DNA of 64,000 bases from Candidatus Blochmanniella pennsylvanica str. BPEN (GCF_000011745.1 NC_007292.1:62001-126000), one strand, 5' to 3'. Positions 1 through 9,860 are shown, numbered from the stretch's first letter. Notes: generated by a model not told the origin, from the sequence alone. Numbers and translations are program-made.

Positions 1-214
1 ATTAGATATATATATTACTGTAAAAGGAGGAGGTATATCTGGTCAGGCTGGAGCGATATGTCATGGCATGACACGTGCATTATTGCAGTATGACGAGAAG
101 TTACGGGGTGTATTGCGATCAGTTGGGTTAGTTACTAGGGACTCTAGAGAAGTAGAAAGAAAAAAGGTGGGTTTACGTAAAGCACGCAGGCGGCCTCAGT
201 TTTCTAAGCGTTAA
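1..214 (+). CDS. rpsI: 30S ribosomal protein S9, C-terminal part
   Basis: The last 70 codons of the gene for ribosomal protein S9 are visible; the 5' part lies outside the window. Codons start at position 2 and the gene ends with TAA at 212-214. The readable part begins [11 protein letters not shown], contains the SGQAGA segment and ends in the basic tail [11 protein letters not shown], the extension that in bacteria reaches the ribosomal P site. The match to enterobacterial S9 is nearly residue for residue. No gene follows for 1.5 kb, although sspA/sspB follow rplM-rpsI in E. coli. Identification is certain; only the N-terminal half is missing from view. Confidence 0.97.
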   Translation, partial: LDIYITVKGGGISGQAGAICHGMTRALLQYDEKLRGVLRSVGLVTRDSREVERKKVGLRKARRRPQFSKR

Positions 215-477
215 TACTTTTATTGTAATATATGTATTAATTGGTATTATCTCAACAATTATATATAAAATTATTATCAAGAATAAAAAATTATAGTAAG
301 TATTAGATGTAATTAATCGACAGGTGTGATTGATAATTAAATTGAATATATGCAATTTCAGCGTATTGGGCAAGTGTTGATTATAATTGGTAGATGTGTA
401 TTTCTTAGAGAAGATTAGAAATCTATTTTTATTTTTTATTTATTACTTTTAGGATTGTAGATCGCATTTAAAGATAG

Positions 478-576
478 GCATAATATCCGAGATTTAACTA
501 ACTACTTTTATAATTAAACACGAAAAAATAAAAATCTCGTCCAAAAAAGTGGTTAGTTAAATCTCGGATATTATGC
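478..576. repeat. 25-bp perfect inverted repeat, 49-nt spacer
   Basis: The arms 478-502 and 552-576 are exact reverse complements. Pairing can continue inward (503-509 with 545-551) with one G-T wobble, giving a 32-bp stem and a 35-nt loop. Five T follow the right arm on the + strand, so it could end transcription from rpsI, 264 nt downstream of the stop codon. The long loop is unusual for a terminator. Confidence 0.75.
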
Positions 577-1178
577 TTTTTGATGTTTATTTGAGAATAA
601 TTTTAAACGATTAGTAACAAGAGTATGTTTATCACAGGAGATAACCATCCTTTGTTATGATTATAATTGTTGTTTTATATATAATTTTTATTATTTGAGT
701 ATATTATATAATTTATAATGGTTTTCGTTTTAATAGTGGATGCATAGTAATCATGTGATTTTAATTGATACAACAAGTAACTATTGTTCTGTTCATACAG
801 ATGAAATTATTTTTGATATAACAGTATACGATGTTTTTTAGTGAAAATTAGAATTAGTTTAATTTAAATGTAAGGAGAAAACATATTCTTATCATAAAAG
901 ATGTGATTTACATAATTTATGGAGGAATCTCAATAATCTCGCTTATATTTATTTAATTGATGTATAGGGTGATGTTATTACCATTTTTAATGGTATTGTT
1001 AATTTTTGTTTAATTAATTAGATGAATTTTATTCATCTAATATGGGTTTATGTATTTGTTACCGTCGATTATATAGTAGCTGTATGTAAGTATTGTATTA
1101 ATTGATATTTAGGCAGTGAGAGTTTATCCATAGTGCATTGTTTTAACTATTATTAGTTTAATAAATTTAATAAGTGTA

Positions 1179-1208
1179 TCCTTATTCCATAAGGACATTA
1201 TTTTTTTT
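1179..1208 (+). terminator. Possible orphan Rho-independent terminator
   Basis: A 7-bp stem (1179-1185 with 1189-1195) with a TCC loop is followed within a few bases by a run of T up to 1208. No gene is visible upstream on this strand for almost 1 kb. The stem is short and AT-rich, so this may be chance or a relic of a lost gene. Confidence 0.3.
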
Positions 1209-1708
1209 GTAAATTAGATATTTTATTATATTTTTTAAAATGTATTCTTCTTAAGAATTGATTATGGGTGTAAATGAAAGCACAATATAAAATTCAAAAG
1301 ATTTAAAGCTTATCGGTAAGAGTATCGTTATGTTGTATATTTGTAAGTGCATTTAAAATAAAGCAAACTTATAGATGTGTAAATTAAGTATATTAATTAA
1401 TTTTTTTGTGTAGTATGTGCTTCAATTAAGGTCATTTTATAATTTTATCTCTGAGTCTTAGCGAACAATAGCCATTATTAAATATAGTAGGAATTAAAAT
1501 GTTATTTTAGTATGTAGTATTGAATGGGAATAAAGTAAAAGGTGGCTAAAAATTAGGTTTAAAACGAATCTCTAATAAGAATATCATGAGAATAAATGTT
1601 TTTTAATAATGTTTGTGAGCGTTATCTATGTGTAGGCTCATGTAAAAAGTTTTAAGGATGTGATAGTAGAAGATAGTATAATGTATGATCTGATAATTAC
1701 GCTAAATT

Positions 1709-2299
1709 TTAAGAAGTATAGGAAAAAGCAGTAAATACATTTTTTACTCCGTCTATTGCATGTGCTATTTTTTCGGCGCATTTACTTTCTTCATGAGTAA
1801 CTTGTCCCAAAAGAAATACTTCTTTGTTCTCTGTAATTATTTTAATATTGGAGGCATGTATATTACTTTTTATAAAAAAATTTAAGCGTATTTGAGTACT
1901 AATCCAAATATCTGTAAGAATAGATTGTATGCATATTGGTTTATCTTGACGAATTGCATTATAAATGTTTTTTGTTCCATTAATTTTCATTACTGTTTTT
2001 ATAGCTTCTTCAGCGCAAGACATAGAATGAGTTTGTCCAGTCAATAACACATTGCCTTGGTATACAGCGTTTTTTATTCTTGTTGATTTTTTAATGTGTT
2101 TGTTTTTTTTAAGAGCATAAGCAATATGATTTTCTAAGATATTATCATCTAATTGCGTGCCTATAGTACGAGGATCATTCCATGCTGTAGTTATAAATGC
2201 TGCAGTCCCAATAGCTAACATACCTGAACAACAAGCTTGTAACATTAATATAGAAAATAAAATTAATAATGCCTGTGATATATGACATGAAGTATTCAT
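1709..2299 (-). CDS. dolP: BON-domain outer-membrane lipoprotein DolP (YraP)
   Basis: Outer-membrane lipoprotein that in enterobacteria sits at division sites and supports envelope integrity and the Bam machinery. The N-terminus has a lipoprotein signal with lipobox LQAC (Cys 23 counted from this start), followed by two BON domains: roughly residues 45-115 (region DPRTIGTQLDDNILE onward) and 125-195 (TENKEVFLLGQVTHEE). About 196 aa against 191 in E. coli. I chose the ATG at 2299 because the upstream in-frame start is a GTG two codons earlier with no better Shine-Dalgarno sequence. In E. coli it neighbours rsmI with lpoA, yraN and diaA between; here rsmI is divergent and those genes are absent. 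Identification is firm from length, order and motifs. Confidence 0.9.
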   Translation of the reverse strand: MNTSCHISQALLILFSILMLQACCSGMLAIGTAAFITTAWNDPRTIGTQLDDNILENHIAYALKKNKHIKKSTRIKNAVYQGNVLLTGQTHSMSCAEEAIKTVMKINGTKNIYNAIRQDKPICIQSILTDIWISTQIRLNFFIKSNIHASNIKIITENKEVFLLGQVTHEESKCAEKIAHAIDGVKNVFTAFSYTS

Positions 2300-2870
2300 G
2301 TGCACGCATTCACGTATTCGAAACCGAAAAATATAATACTAATGTTGGTTTTTATTAGATTGATGAGTAGACTTATTTTAAATACACTATTTTGAGATGT
2401 AAAGCTAGCAATAGTAATTATGTCATAGATATAGTATAATATAATCATTAAAGTATATATAAAAGTTATAATATATTTTTAAAATTTATTTTAAATATTT
2501 AATCATATTTACAATTTGTTTTTAGAGTATACCACATGAATAGAGGATTTTGTTGAAAAATTATGTTATAATTAAAAATTGTTGTTATTTAATGTTGTCA
2601 AATACATTAAAAGTATATTTTGAGAGCTGCACACTAGAAATATATTAGAATTTTTTAAAAAAATAAGATTAATTCATTAAATTTAATATTATTTATCCGC
2701 ATATTTGTAGTGCAATTTAATTGCAATAGATAATGGGTTGAGTTATTTGTATTTTTATAAAAATTCCGTATTAGAATGATAAATTAGTATGTTGAAGTTT
2801 TAATAAAGAATGTGCAAATATTTTTTGTTTATTTGATAAGTATGAGATCTATTGTAGTAGATATTGATAT
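2300..2870. other. Gene-free spacer between dolP and rsmI
   Basis: About 570 bp between divergent genes; it must hold the promoters of both, but no convincing promoter was assigned. lpoA, yraN and diaA, which sit near here in E. coli, leave no recognisable trace. Confidence 0.6.
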
Positions 2871-3764
2871 GTGAAGAATATGCTGCCATCAATACCCAAT
2901 TTTGTATCTGCGTTGTATATAGTGCCGACTCCTATTGGAAATTTACAAGACATTACGTATCGGGCTTTATCAGTGTTACGTCAAGTAGACTGTATTGCAG
3001 CAGAGGATACACGTCGTACTCGTATATTGTTAGATTTTTTTTCTATTCATACATCTTTATATATATTACATCAGCACAATGAATACAAAAGAATACCAAT
3101 GTTAATCTCAAAACTACAAAGAGGATTGAGTATCGCTTTGGTTTCCGATGCGGGTACTCCATTGATTAATGATCCAGGATATTGTTTAGTGCAATCTTGT
3201 CAGAAATTAAAAATTCGAGTTATTCCTTTGCCTGGTCCATGTGCTGCTATTACTGCATTGTGTGGATCTGGTTTACCATCGGATCGTTTTTGTTTTGAAG
3301 GATTTTTACCACATAAACATAAATTACGCATAGATCGTTTACGAGATTTATCAGAAGAATCACGTACATTAATTTTTTATGATGTAAAACATCGTATAAT
3401 AGATACTTTAAAAGACATGGTTAGTGTTTTTGGGTTAGATCGTTATGTTGTGTTAGCTCGAGAATTAACTAAAATATGGGAATCTATTTATGGGGCTCCT
3501 GTTGGTCAATTATTATCTTGGGTACAAAAAGATCATTTCCGGATTCAAGGTGAAATAGTTTTAGTTGTAGCAGGAAATTGTTTGAAAAAGAATGAATTGT
3601 CTCCAAAAATACTTCGGGTCATGCGATTATTAGCATCTGAATTACCTGTAAAAAGAGCTGCAATTTTAGCAGGATATATATATGGTGTGCAAAAGAATAT
3701 GCTTTATAAGCAGTATATAGATGAAAAATTAAATAAAATTAATGGATTAGATGTTATTGATTGA
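2871..3764 (+). CDS. rsmI: 16S rRNA 2'-O-ribose C1402 methyltransferase RsmI
   Basis: SAM-dependent methyltransferase (tetrapyrrole-methylase fold) that modifies C1402 of 16S rRNA at the decoding centre. The N-terminal YIVPTPIGNL, AAEDTRRT, SDAGTPLINDPG and PLPGPCAAITAL motifs are all present and closely match enterobacterial RsmI; 297 aa against 286 in E. coli. The start used is GTG at 2871; an ATG three codons later (2880) is an equal alternative, as neither has a strong Shine-Dalgarno sequence. The stop codon overlaps the putative -35 element of rnpB just downstream. Confidence 0.95.
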   Translation: MKNMLPSIPNFVSALYIVPTPIGNLQDITYRALSVLRQVDCIAAEDTRRTRILLDFFSIHTSLYILHQHNEYKRIPMLISKLQRGLSIALVSDAGTPLINDPGYCLVQSCQKLKIRVIPLPGPCAAITALCGSGLPSDRFCFEGFLPHKHKLRIDRLRDLSEESRTLIFYDVKHRIIDTLKDMVSVFGLDRYVVLARELTKIWESIYGAPVGQLLSWVQKDHFRIQGEIVLVVAGNCLKKNELSPKILRVMRLLASELPVKRAAILAGYIYGVQKNMLYKQYIDEKLNKINGLDVID

Positions 3765-3793
3765 TGACATAGTATAGAAAGAATGGTTATAAT
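3764..3793 (+). promoter_or_regulatory. Probable sigma70 promoter of rnpB
   Basis: A perfect TATAAT lies at 3788-3793, about 6 nt before the predicted 5' end of the RNase P RNA. ATGACA at 3764-3769 (5 of 6 to TTGACA) is spaced 18 bp upstream. The -35 overlaps the end of rsmI. Confidence 0.6.
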
Positions 3794-3798
3794 ATTTT

Positions 3799-4203
3799 GA
3801 GGAGTTAACTAGACAATCGCTGCTTTTTTGTGTTTACAAGTGATTATATAGTTGTTGTAATTACAAATGAAGGGGAGGAAAGTCCGGGCTCCAAAGGGCA
3901 GAGTGCCAGGTAACACCTGGGGGATATTAATCTACGACAAGTGCAACAGAAAGAAAACCGCCGATAATTATTTATAATATGTTATAGAATAATATGGGTA
4001 AGGGTGAAAAGGCGTGGTAAGAGCACACCATCCGAATTGGTAACAATTCGCGTTATGTAAACTCCACTCGGAGCAAGGCTAAATAGAAGTTCAACAGTAT
4101 GGTCCGTACTGAACTTGGGTAAGCTGCTGAAACTAGTGTGTGAATGCTAGTTTAGATGAATGATTGTCCGAGACAGAACCCGGCTTATCGGTTAACTCCT
4201 TTT
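3799..4203 (+). ncRNA. rnpB: RNase P RNA (M1 RNA)
   Basis: Catalytic RNA of RNase P, which matures tRNA 5' ends. The universally conserved cores are present: GAGGAAAGTCCGGGCTCC near 3876, GCCAGGTAACACCTGG near 3905, ACAGAAAGAAAACCGCCGA near 3947, GGTAAGGGTGAAAAGG near 3996 and the 3' segment GACAGAACCCGGCTTATCGG near 4174. The 5' end AGGAGTTAACT (about 3800-3810) pairs with GGTTAACTCCT near the 3' end, forming helix P1, which fixes both ends to within a few bases. Variable helices are AT-rich compared with E. coli. Length of about 405 nt is type A. Confidence 0.96.
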
Positions 4204-4814
4204 AAAAAATTTTGAATATAGTCATCGTGTATGCTGTTGTTATTATTTCATAATGCAGGATATTTTTAGTATTGTATATTTAAATAATGTTTCTTCAGGA
4301 AAGATTATCTAAATTGTATTTAGATAGTAATCAAAATTACATTTAATAATTTGTGAGTTGTTGATCATAATATATTTTATGAGAAATGGTTGTTGTTTTT
4401 AGAATAGATATGTTTTGTACGTATTGTAATTTAATTTTTTAAAGATTTAATTAGTAGTTGGAATACATATTTTTAAACTAAATTTAATAAGAATAAAATA
4501 ATAGTAGTCTTTATCAAAAGACGTTATGATATAAGAAGATATAAATAGATATCAACATTATATGCTGATATGCTTTATAAAAAATTATAGATTGGTTGTT
4601 TTTATAACGATTTTTCTGAAAAAAATTGAGAATTATAGTAATTAATTAGAAATTATTTATTTTGAAATGGAATCAGGGTGTTATTTTAGATTTTAATGAG
4701 GTAGTATATTTACGCTGTTAAAGGAAAAGTCATTTAATTAGGGTAAATTTGCTAATATAAATTATATTTATTTGAATAATTAAATATTTTGTGCGCTATG
4801 GAATTCAGTAAGTA
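4204..4814. other. Gene-free spacer between rnpB and yqjA
   Basis: About 610 bp of AT-rich sequence with no supported gene or clear terminator. The E. coli genes between rnpB and yqjA are absent and no remnant was recognised. Confidence 0.6.
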
Positions 4815-5381
4815 ATGAATATTTTAAAAGAATTACTAAACGTAGTTTTATGGCAAAACAATATTGTGTTTTTCCCTAATGTGAGATTAGCATTAGCTAT
4901 TTATTCGTTAGCATTTCTTATTCTTTTTTTGGAAAATGCTATTATTCCAGCTGTTTTTTTGCCTGGAGATAGTTTGTTAGTGATATTAGGGGTATTAGTC
5001 GCAAAAGGTGTTTTAAACTTTGCTATTACTTTAGGAATTTTAACGATAGCTGTAAGCTTAGGCAGTTGGATTAGTTATTTACAAGGTAAGTTTTTGGAGA
5101 ATAATAAAATTTTAAAACGTTGGCTATCTCTGTTACCTAATAAATTTTATCAAAGAGCGAATTATATGATCCATAAACATGGATTGTCCGCTCTTTTTAT
5201 TGGTCGTTTTATAGCATTTGTGCGAACCGTTTTACCTGTTATTGCAGGAATATCTGGGCTAAGTTCCTTTCGTTTTCAATTATTCAATTGGATCAGTTCG
5301 TTTTTGTGGGTGTTTGTATTTATTGTATTAGGTTTCTTTTTAGAACGACTAGAATTTTTTCATACATATTATAATATGTAA
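4815..5381 (+). CDS. yqjA: DedA-family inner-membrane protein YqjA, shortened C-terminus
   Basis: DedA/VTT-family membrane protein; E. coli YqjA is a proton-dependent transporter-like protein needed for envelope and pH homeostasis. Signature segments are clear: FLENAIIPAVFLPGDSLL near residues 37-54 and LFIGRFIAFVRTVLPVIAG near 130-150, with at least four hydrophobic segments. The protein is 188 aa against 220 in E. coli: the final transmembrane helix and basic tail are missing, and the next codons after the stop do not restore them in another frame. YghB is the close paralogue, but position between rnpB and rpoD favours yqjA. Confidence 0.88.
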   Translation: MNILKELLNVVLWQNNIVFFPNVRLALAIYSLAFLILFLENAIIPAVFLPGDSLLVILGVLVAKGVLNFAITLGILTIAVSLGSWISYLQGKFLENNKILKRWLSLLPNKFYQRANYMIHKHGLSALFIGRFIAFVRTVLPVIAGISGLSSFRFQLFNWISSFLWVFVFIVLGFFLERLEFFHTYYNM

Positions 5382-5550
5382 TAAAAAACTAATTATTATC
5401 AATAATAAGAGAAATGTAGGGTTTTATATTTTTTGATAATAAAAATGACCATGTGTACCATTCTGATGTGTTTTTTGTTATTAAGAATAAAACGTTAGAT
5501 TTTTGACTGAAGAATAAATGATTTTTTTAAATACTTTAAAACATAAGGAA

Positions 5551-5625
5551 TGGCCCCTGCTGGATTTGAACCAGCGACCAAGCGATTATGAGTCGCCTGC
5601 TCTAACCAATCTGAGCTAAGGGGCC
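5551..5625 (-). tRNA. ileX: tRNA-Ile(CAU), lysidine-type
   Basis: The minus strand folds into a full cloverleaf with acceptor GGCCCC/GGGGCC and anticodon CAT in the loop CTCATAA. Sequence matches E. coli ileX, the isoleucine tRNA whose C34 is converted to lysidine by TilS to read AUA. It is not a methionine tRNA, as shown by the acceptor and D-stem. CCA is not encoded, so it must be added by Cca. ileX also lies close to rpoD in E. coli. Confidence 0.93.
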
Positions 5626-5946
5626 TGGATGACTATCAATATGACATAAAGAACGTTCACCATTATATTAATAATTTTACCCCATGTACATAATAACTTT
5701 ATTTCATTCATTAAATAAAATATTATGTTACATACATAATATAATATTTTTTATTAATTTTAATTTTTGCTACATTGTGTGATTTTTATTTATTGATGTG
5801 TTTGATTATCATAATGTATATCAATATTTTACAATAAAAAAAATAGTTATTTTTGATGTTATGTGTTGAATAATGTATTTATAAAGCTATATACGGTATC
5901 ATGATTATAAAGAAACGAGTAATCATACTTTTTAGATGATATTTAC
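5626..5946. other. Spacer between rpoD and tRNA-Ile
   Basis: About 320 bp; the E. coli gene mug that sits near here is absent. The only structure seen is a weak hairpin at 5720-5742. Confidence 0.6.
5715..5742 (-). terminator. Possible terminator of the rpsU-dnaG-rpoD operon
   Basis: A 9-bp AT-only stem (5720-5728 with 5734-5742) with a 5-nt loop; on the minus strand a T-rich stretch follows. It lies about 200 bp after the rpoD stop codon. Weak because the stem has almost no G-C pairs. Confidence 0.3.
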
Positions 5947-7782
5947 TTAATCATCCAAAAAACTTCGCAATATTTCAGATCGACTAGGATGACGTAGTTT
6001 TCTTAAAGCTTTCGCCTCTATTTGACGAATACGTTCACGGGTTACATCAAATTGTTTACCCACCTCTTCTAGAGTATGATCAGTATTCATATCAATACCA
6101 AATCGCATACGCAATACTTTAGCTTCTCTTGGAGTCAATCCAGAAAGTATATCATGAGTAGCAGTACGTAAATTATCTGAAGTTGCTGAATCTAAAGGTA
6201 AATCATGATTAGTATCTTCAATAAAATCCCCAAGATGAGAATCTTCATCATCTCCTACAGGAGTTTCCATAGAAATAGGTTCTTTAGCAATTTTTAACAC
6301 TTTTCTAATTTTATCTTCTGACATAAGCATACGCTCTGCTAGTTCTTCTGGCGTTGGTTCATGTCCTATTTCTTGTAGCATTTGTCGAGAAACTCGGTTA
6401 AGTTTATTAATAGTTTCTATCATATGGACTGGGATTCGAATAGTACGTGCTTGATCGGCTATCGATCTAGTAATTGCTTGACGAATCCACCAAGTAGCGT
6501 AAGTGGAAAATTTATAACCACGACGATACTCAAATTTATCTACGGCTTTCATTAAACCAATATTACCTTCTTGTATTAAATCTAAAAATTGTAATCCTCT
6601 ATTTGTATATTTTTTAGCAATAGATATAACTAAACGAAGATTAGCTTCAACCATTTCTTTTTTAGCTCTTCGAGCTTTAGCTTCTCCAATAGACATACGA
6701 CGGTTAATATCTTTCACTTGTTCTATTGTTAGTCCTGTTTCTTTTTCAATTTGATGTAATTTTGATAAACTATTCTGCACATCTTCATCAACTTTATATA
6801 ATTTTTCTGACCATGATGTGTGCATAGATAAAGCTGTATTAAACCATGTTTTATTCGTTTGGTTTCCTGAAAATAACGCTATGAAATTTTTTTTTGGCAT
6901 TTTACTAATCTCGACACATAATTTCATAATTAAGCGTTCTTGTTTACGTACTCGTTCCATCATAGAGCGCATATTATTAACTAAATAATCAAATTGTTTT
7001 GGAACTAATCTAAATTGTTTAAATATTTCAGAGAGTTTTAAAATTTCTTTTGATGATTTAATGTGATTTCGTCCATTATATTTAATTGTTTTACGTGTTA
7101 TATCATACTGATTACGTAGTGCTGTAAATTTTACATAGGCTATTTCTGGATCAATGTTATTTTCATCATTATTTTCTTCTTCATCGTCATCAGATATTGA
7201 TTCAGTTGTAACTTCAGCAGTTATGTGATTGATGTTTGTGTGTATTGATATATTTTCATTTATATCAGGATCTACAAAACCCGTAATTAAATCTGAAAGG
7301 CGTGTTTCACCGGTTTCCACGCGTTTATATTGTTCTAAAAGATAAGTAATTGCTTCTGGATATTCAGAAACTGAACATTGTACTTGGTTTATTCCGTCTT
7401 CAATTCTTTTAGCAATATCTATTTCACCTTCTCGTGTTAATAATTCTACAGTACCCATTTCTCGCATATACATTCGTACTGGATCAGTTGTCCTGCCTAA
7501 CTCTGAGTCAACGTTAGTCAATGCTTGCACAGCTGCTTCTGTTGCATCTTCCTCATCATTAGTAGAATGAGTGTGTTCGATTAATAAAAACTCGTCGGAA
7601 TTAGGGGCTTCTTCCATGACTTGAATACCCATATCATTCATCATTTGGATTATATTTTCGATTTGACCAGGATCCACGATGTCTTCTGGCAAATGATCAT
7701 TAACTTCAGAAAAAGTTAAGTATCCTTGTTCTTTCCCGAGTGTGACGAGCAACTTAAGTTGTGATTGTGGGTTATGTTCCAT
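5947..7782 (-). CDS. rpoD: RNA polymerase primary sigma factor sigma70
   Basis: Housekeeping sigma factor that directs RNA polymerase to -35/-10 promoters. At 611 aa it is practically full length (613 in E. coli). The order of regions is intact: region 1.1 ([13 protein letters not shown] onward), 1.2 ([20 protein letters not shown] near 97), an acidic spacer near residues 190-215, 2.1-2.4 ([31 protein letters not shown]), 3 and the region 4.2 helix-turn-helix ([20 protein letters not shown], residues about 580-600). It is the last gene of the rpsU-dnaG-rpoD macromolecular-synthesis operon, with a 173-bp gap after dnaG. Confidence 0.98.
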   Translation of the reverse strand: MEHNPQSQLKLLVTLGKEQGYLTFSEVNDHLPEDIVDPGQIENIIQMMNDMGIQVMEEAPNSDEFLLIEHTHSTNDEEDATEAAVQALTNVDSELGRTTDPVRMYMREMGTVELLTREGEIDIAKRIEDGINQVQCSVSEYPEAITYLLEQYKRVETGETRLSDLITGFVDPDINENISIHTNINHITAEVTTESISDDDEEENNDENNIDPEIAYVKFTALRNQYDITRKTIKYNGRNHIKSSKEILKLSEIFKQFRLVPKQFDYLVNNMRSMMERVRKQERLIMKLCVEISKMPKKNFIALFSGNQTNKTWFNTALSMHTSWSEKLYKVDEDVQNSLSKLHQIEKETGLTIEQVKDINRRMSIGEAKARRAKKEMVEANLRLVISIAKKYTNRGLQFLDLIQEGNIGLMKAVDKFEYRRGYKFSTYATWWIRQAITRSIADQARTIRIPVHMIETINKLNRVSRQMLQEIGHEPTPEELAERMLMSEDKIRKVLKIAKEPISMETPVGDDEDSHLGDFIEDTNHDLPLDSATSDNLRTATHDILSGLTPREAKVLRMRFGIDMNTDHTLEEVGKQFDVTRERIRQIEAKALRKLRHPSRSEILRSFLDD

Positions 7783-7891
7783 AAAATACTCCCACGTTTC
7801 AAAATAATATTTATATTTAAAAGTTTAATAGTGGTGTAATATCCCATCTATCGATGATATGTAGTAAATGATTGCAAAAATAATTTCATTC

Positions 7892-7970
7892 AGGAGGTAT
7901 CTTCATGATTGTTTTCATTAGTGACATTAAATCCAAAGAGTTTGTAATTTTTATATTAATGTTTCGATAA
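7892..7970 (+). other. Perfect Shine-Dalgarno with a 21-codon frame, antisense
   Basis: On the + strand, AGGAGGT at 7892-7898 lies 6 nt before an ATG (7905) that opens a 21-codon frame ending TAA at 7968-7970, overlapping the 3' end of dnaG on the other strand. Such a complete Shine-Dalgarno is rare in this AT-rich sequence. The predicted peptide is hydrophobic and unlike anything I recognise. It may be chance. Confidence 0.2.
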
Positions 7971-9701
7971 TGTTTGATTTAATAACCATAATTCTTGACG
8001 TTCTTGCGTTGTTAGACCAGATGTACGATCACGAGCAATAAGTAACTCTTGGCGTTTTTCAAGAGTCAGATTATATAATTTGGTCAAAGCATCAACAAAA
8101 GTAGTCTCTATCATATCATTTGTAATTAAATGATTCCAATATGCTAGCGATTCAAGTTTTGAAAAAAATTTATTTCCACGATAATGTTCTAATAATTGCG
8201 CAGAAGTTGATATTGGATATGTTTTACATATTTGAATTAAATCAATAAACATTACAATATCATTCTGTTTCAATTGTTCTAATCCTTGTACACTTGGTAC
8301 TAATTTAGAAAGTCGTGGATTTTGTATTAATAATCCTACCAGTATGTGCCCTATGCTGTTATTTACATAACATCTGTTTATTTTATTAGTATATGTAACA
8401 GGTTTTCTTGTTAGCAATTGACTTAATTTATTATCATCTAAAATCCCTATTTTATTGCCTAATTGTTGCAGTAAACATAATTTCAGTGTTTGCCCTGGAA
8501 TTTTTTTAAGTATAGGTAATATCAGACTACTTAATTTAACTCGACCTGATAATGTTTGTAAATTTGTTTTTTTTGATAATGTTTCAAATAAAAAATTTGA
8601 TAAATCTTGTGTTTGAGTTAACCTTTTTAAAAAGTTGTCTTTTCCTATTTTACGTATTAATGTATCTGGATCTTCTCCATGAGGCAAAAATGCGAAATGT
8701 ATTTGACGTTCATCAGTAAGATACGGAAGGGCAGTATTTAATGTACGCCAAGCAGCTTTTTTACCAGCATAATCGCCATCATAACAACAAATGATTTGAT
8801 CAGTAATACTATACAACAATCGAATATGATTATCAGTAGTAGACGTTCCTAAAGCAGCAACTGCATAATTAATACCAAATTGTGTTAACGTGATAACATC
8901 AATATAACCTTCTACCAAAAGTATGCAAGAGAGATTTTTGTGTTTCATACGCGCTTCATATAAGCCATATAAATGTTGACTTTTTTTAAAAATTTCGGTA
9001 TCTGGTGAGTTTAAATACTTGGGTATTTTGTTTTGAGTAATAACACGACCTCCGAATGCCACAATTCTTCCTGTTATATCTCGTATAGGAAATATCAATC
9101 GGTCACGAAAGCGATCATATTTATATTTTTTTGTATTACTACTAATTAACATACCTGATTGGTCAAGTAATTTTTGATCGTATAATGTAAGACCAAATTT
9201 TTGTATTATATTATTCCATCTGGGTGGAGCAAATCCAATATTGAAATCATCAATAGTTTTGGTATTTAATCCACGATTTTTCAAATATTTGTAAGCGTAT
9301 AAATATTTTTTTTGGGTTAAGATATTTTTATAGTATGCGCATAATTTATTCATTAACTGATATAAGTTATTTTTTAGATAATTATTGCGCTTACAAACAT
9401 TTAGATTTTTTTCTATTGAGATTCCGTGCATGATCGATAGTTCTTTGATAGCTTCAAGAAATGTAAGTCGATCATAATGCATCAAAAAATCTATCACATT
9501 TCCATGTGATCCACAGCTGAAGCAATAATAGAACTGTTTTTCGATATTAACAGTAAATGATGGATGTTTTTCAGTATGAAATGGACAACAGGCTAAAAAA
9601 TTCTTTCCTTGTTTTTTTAAAGGAACGCGTTGACTAATTAAATCAACAATATTAGTACGTGATATCAATTCATTAATTACTGTATTTGGGATTCGGGTAA
9701 T
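7956..9701 (-). CDS. dnaG: DNA primase DnaG, probable AUU start
   Basis: Primase that makes RNA primers at the replication fork. The CHC2 zinc domain (CCPFH ... CFSCG, residues about 37-65), the TOPRIM domain (LLVEGYIDV and CCYDGDYAGK) and the C-terminal helicase-binding region are present; about 581 aa, as in E. coli. The first standard start in frame is TTG at 9668, but upstream codons still encode TRIPNTVINEL, matching the enterobacterial N-terminus GRIPRVFINDL, and a TAA lies in frame above. The only start between them that fits is ATT at 9701, preceded by AAGGCGAG at correct spacing. It lies between rpsU and rpoD as in E. coli. Confidence 0.94.
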   Translation of the reverse strand: MTRIPNTVINELISRTNIVDLISQRVPLKKQGKNFLACCPFHTEKHPSFTVNIEKQFYYCFSCGSHGNVIDFLMHYDRLTFLEAIKELSIMHGISIEKNLNVCKRNNYLKNNLYQLMNKLCAYYKNILTQKKYLYAYKYLKNRGLNTKTIDDFNIGFAPPRWNNIIQKFGLTLYDQKLLDQSGMLISSNTKKYKYDRFRDRLIFPIRDITGRIVAFGGRVITQNKIPKYLNSPDTEIFKKSQHLYGLYEARMKHKNLSCILLVEGYIDVITLTQFGINYAVAALGTSTTDNHIRLLYSITDQIICCYDGDYAGKKAAWRTLNTALPYLTDERQIHFAFLPHGEDPDTLIRKIGKDNFLKRLTQTQDLSNFLFETLSKKTNLQTLSGRVKLSSLILPILKKIPGQTLKLCLLQQLGNKIGILDDNKLSQLLTRKPVTYTNKINRCYVNNSIGHILVGLLIQNPRLSKLVPSVQGLEQLKQNDIVMFIDLIQICKTYPISTSAQLLEHYRGNKFFSKLESLAYWNHLITNDMIETTFVDALTKLYNLTLEKRQELLIARDRTSGLTTQERQELWLLNQTLSKH

Positions 9702-9860
9702 TGTCTCGCCTTAGCTCATGTTATTGAGAACAGATAACATAATGATTATCATCATGGATGGTTGAATGTCATATATGTAGGTAAATGTGCCCTGGTATTT
9801 TATAATTAGAAAAATAATTTTTATTGTTTAATTTTTGCACATGAAAAACCACGAGCTTAT

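Larger units (their letters stand above)
215..1708. other. Long gene-free spacer between rpsI and dolP
   Basis: About 1.5 kb of AT-rich sequence with no credible open reading frame on either strand. It holds three hairpin-forming repeats: a 25-bp perfect inverted repeat (478-502/552-576), an 11-bp stem with a 3-nt loop (1017-1027/1031-1041) and a 7-bp stem followed by a T-run (1179-1208). In E. coli sspA/sspB lie next to rpsI; no residue of them was recognised. Probably decayed gene territory. Confidence 0.7.
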
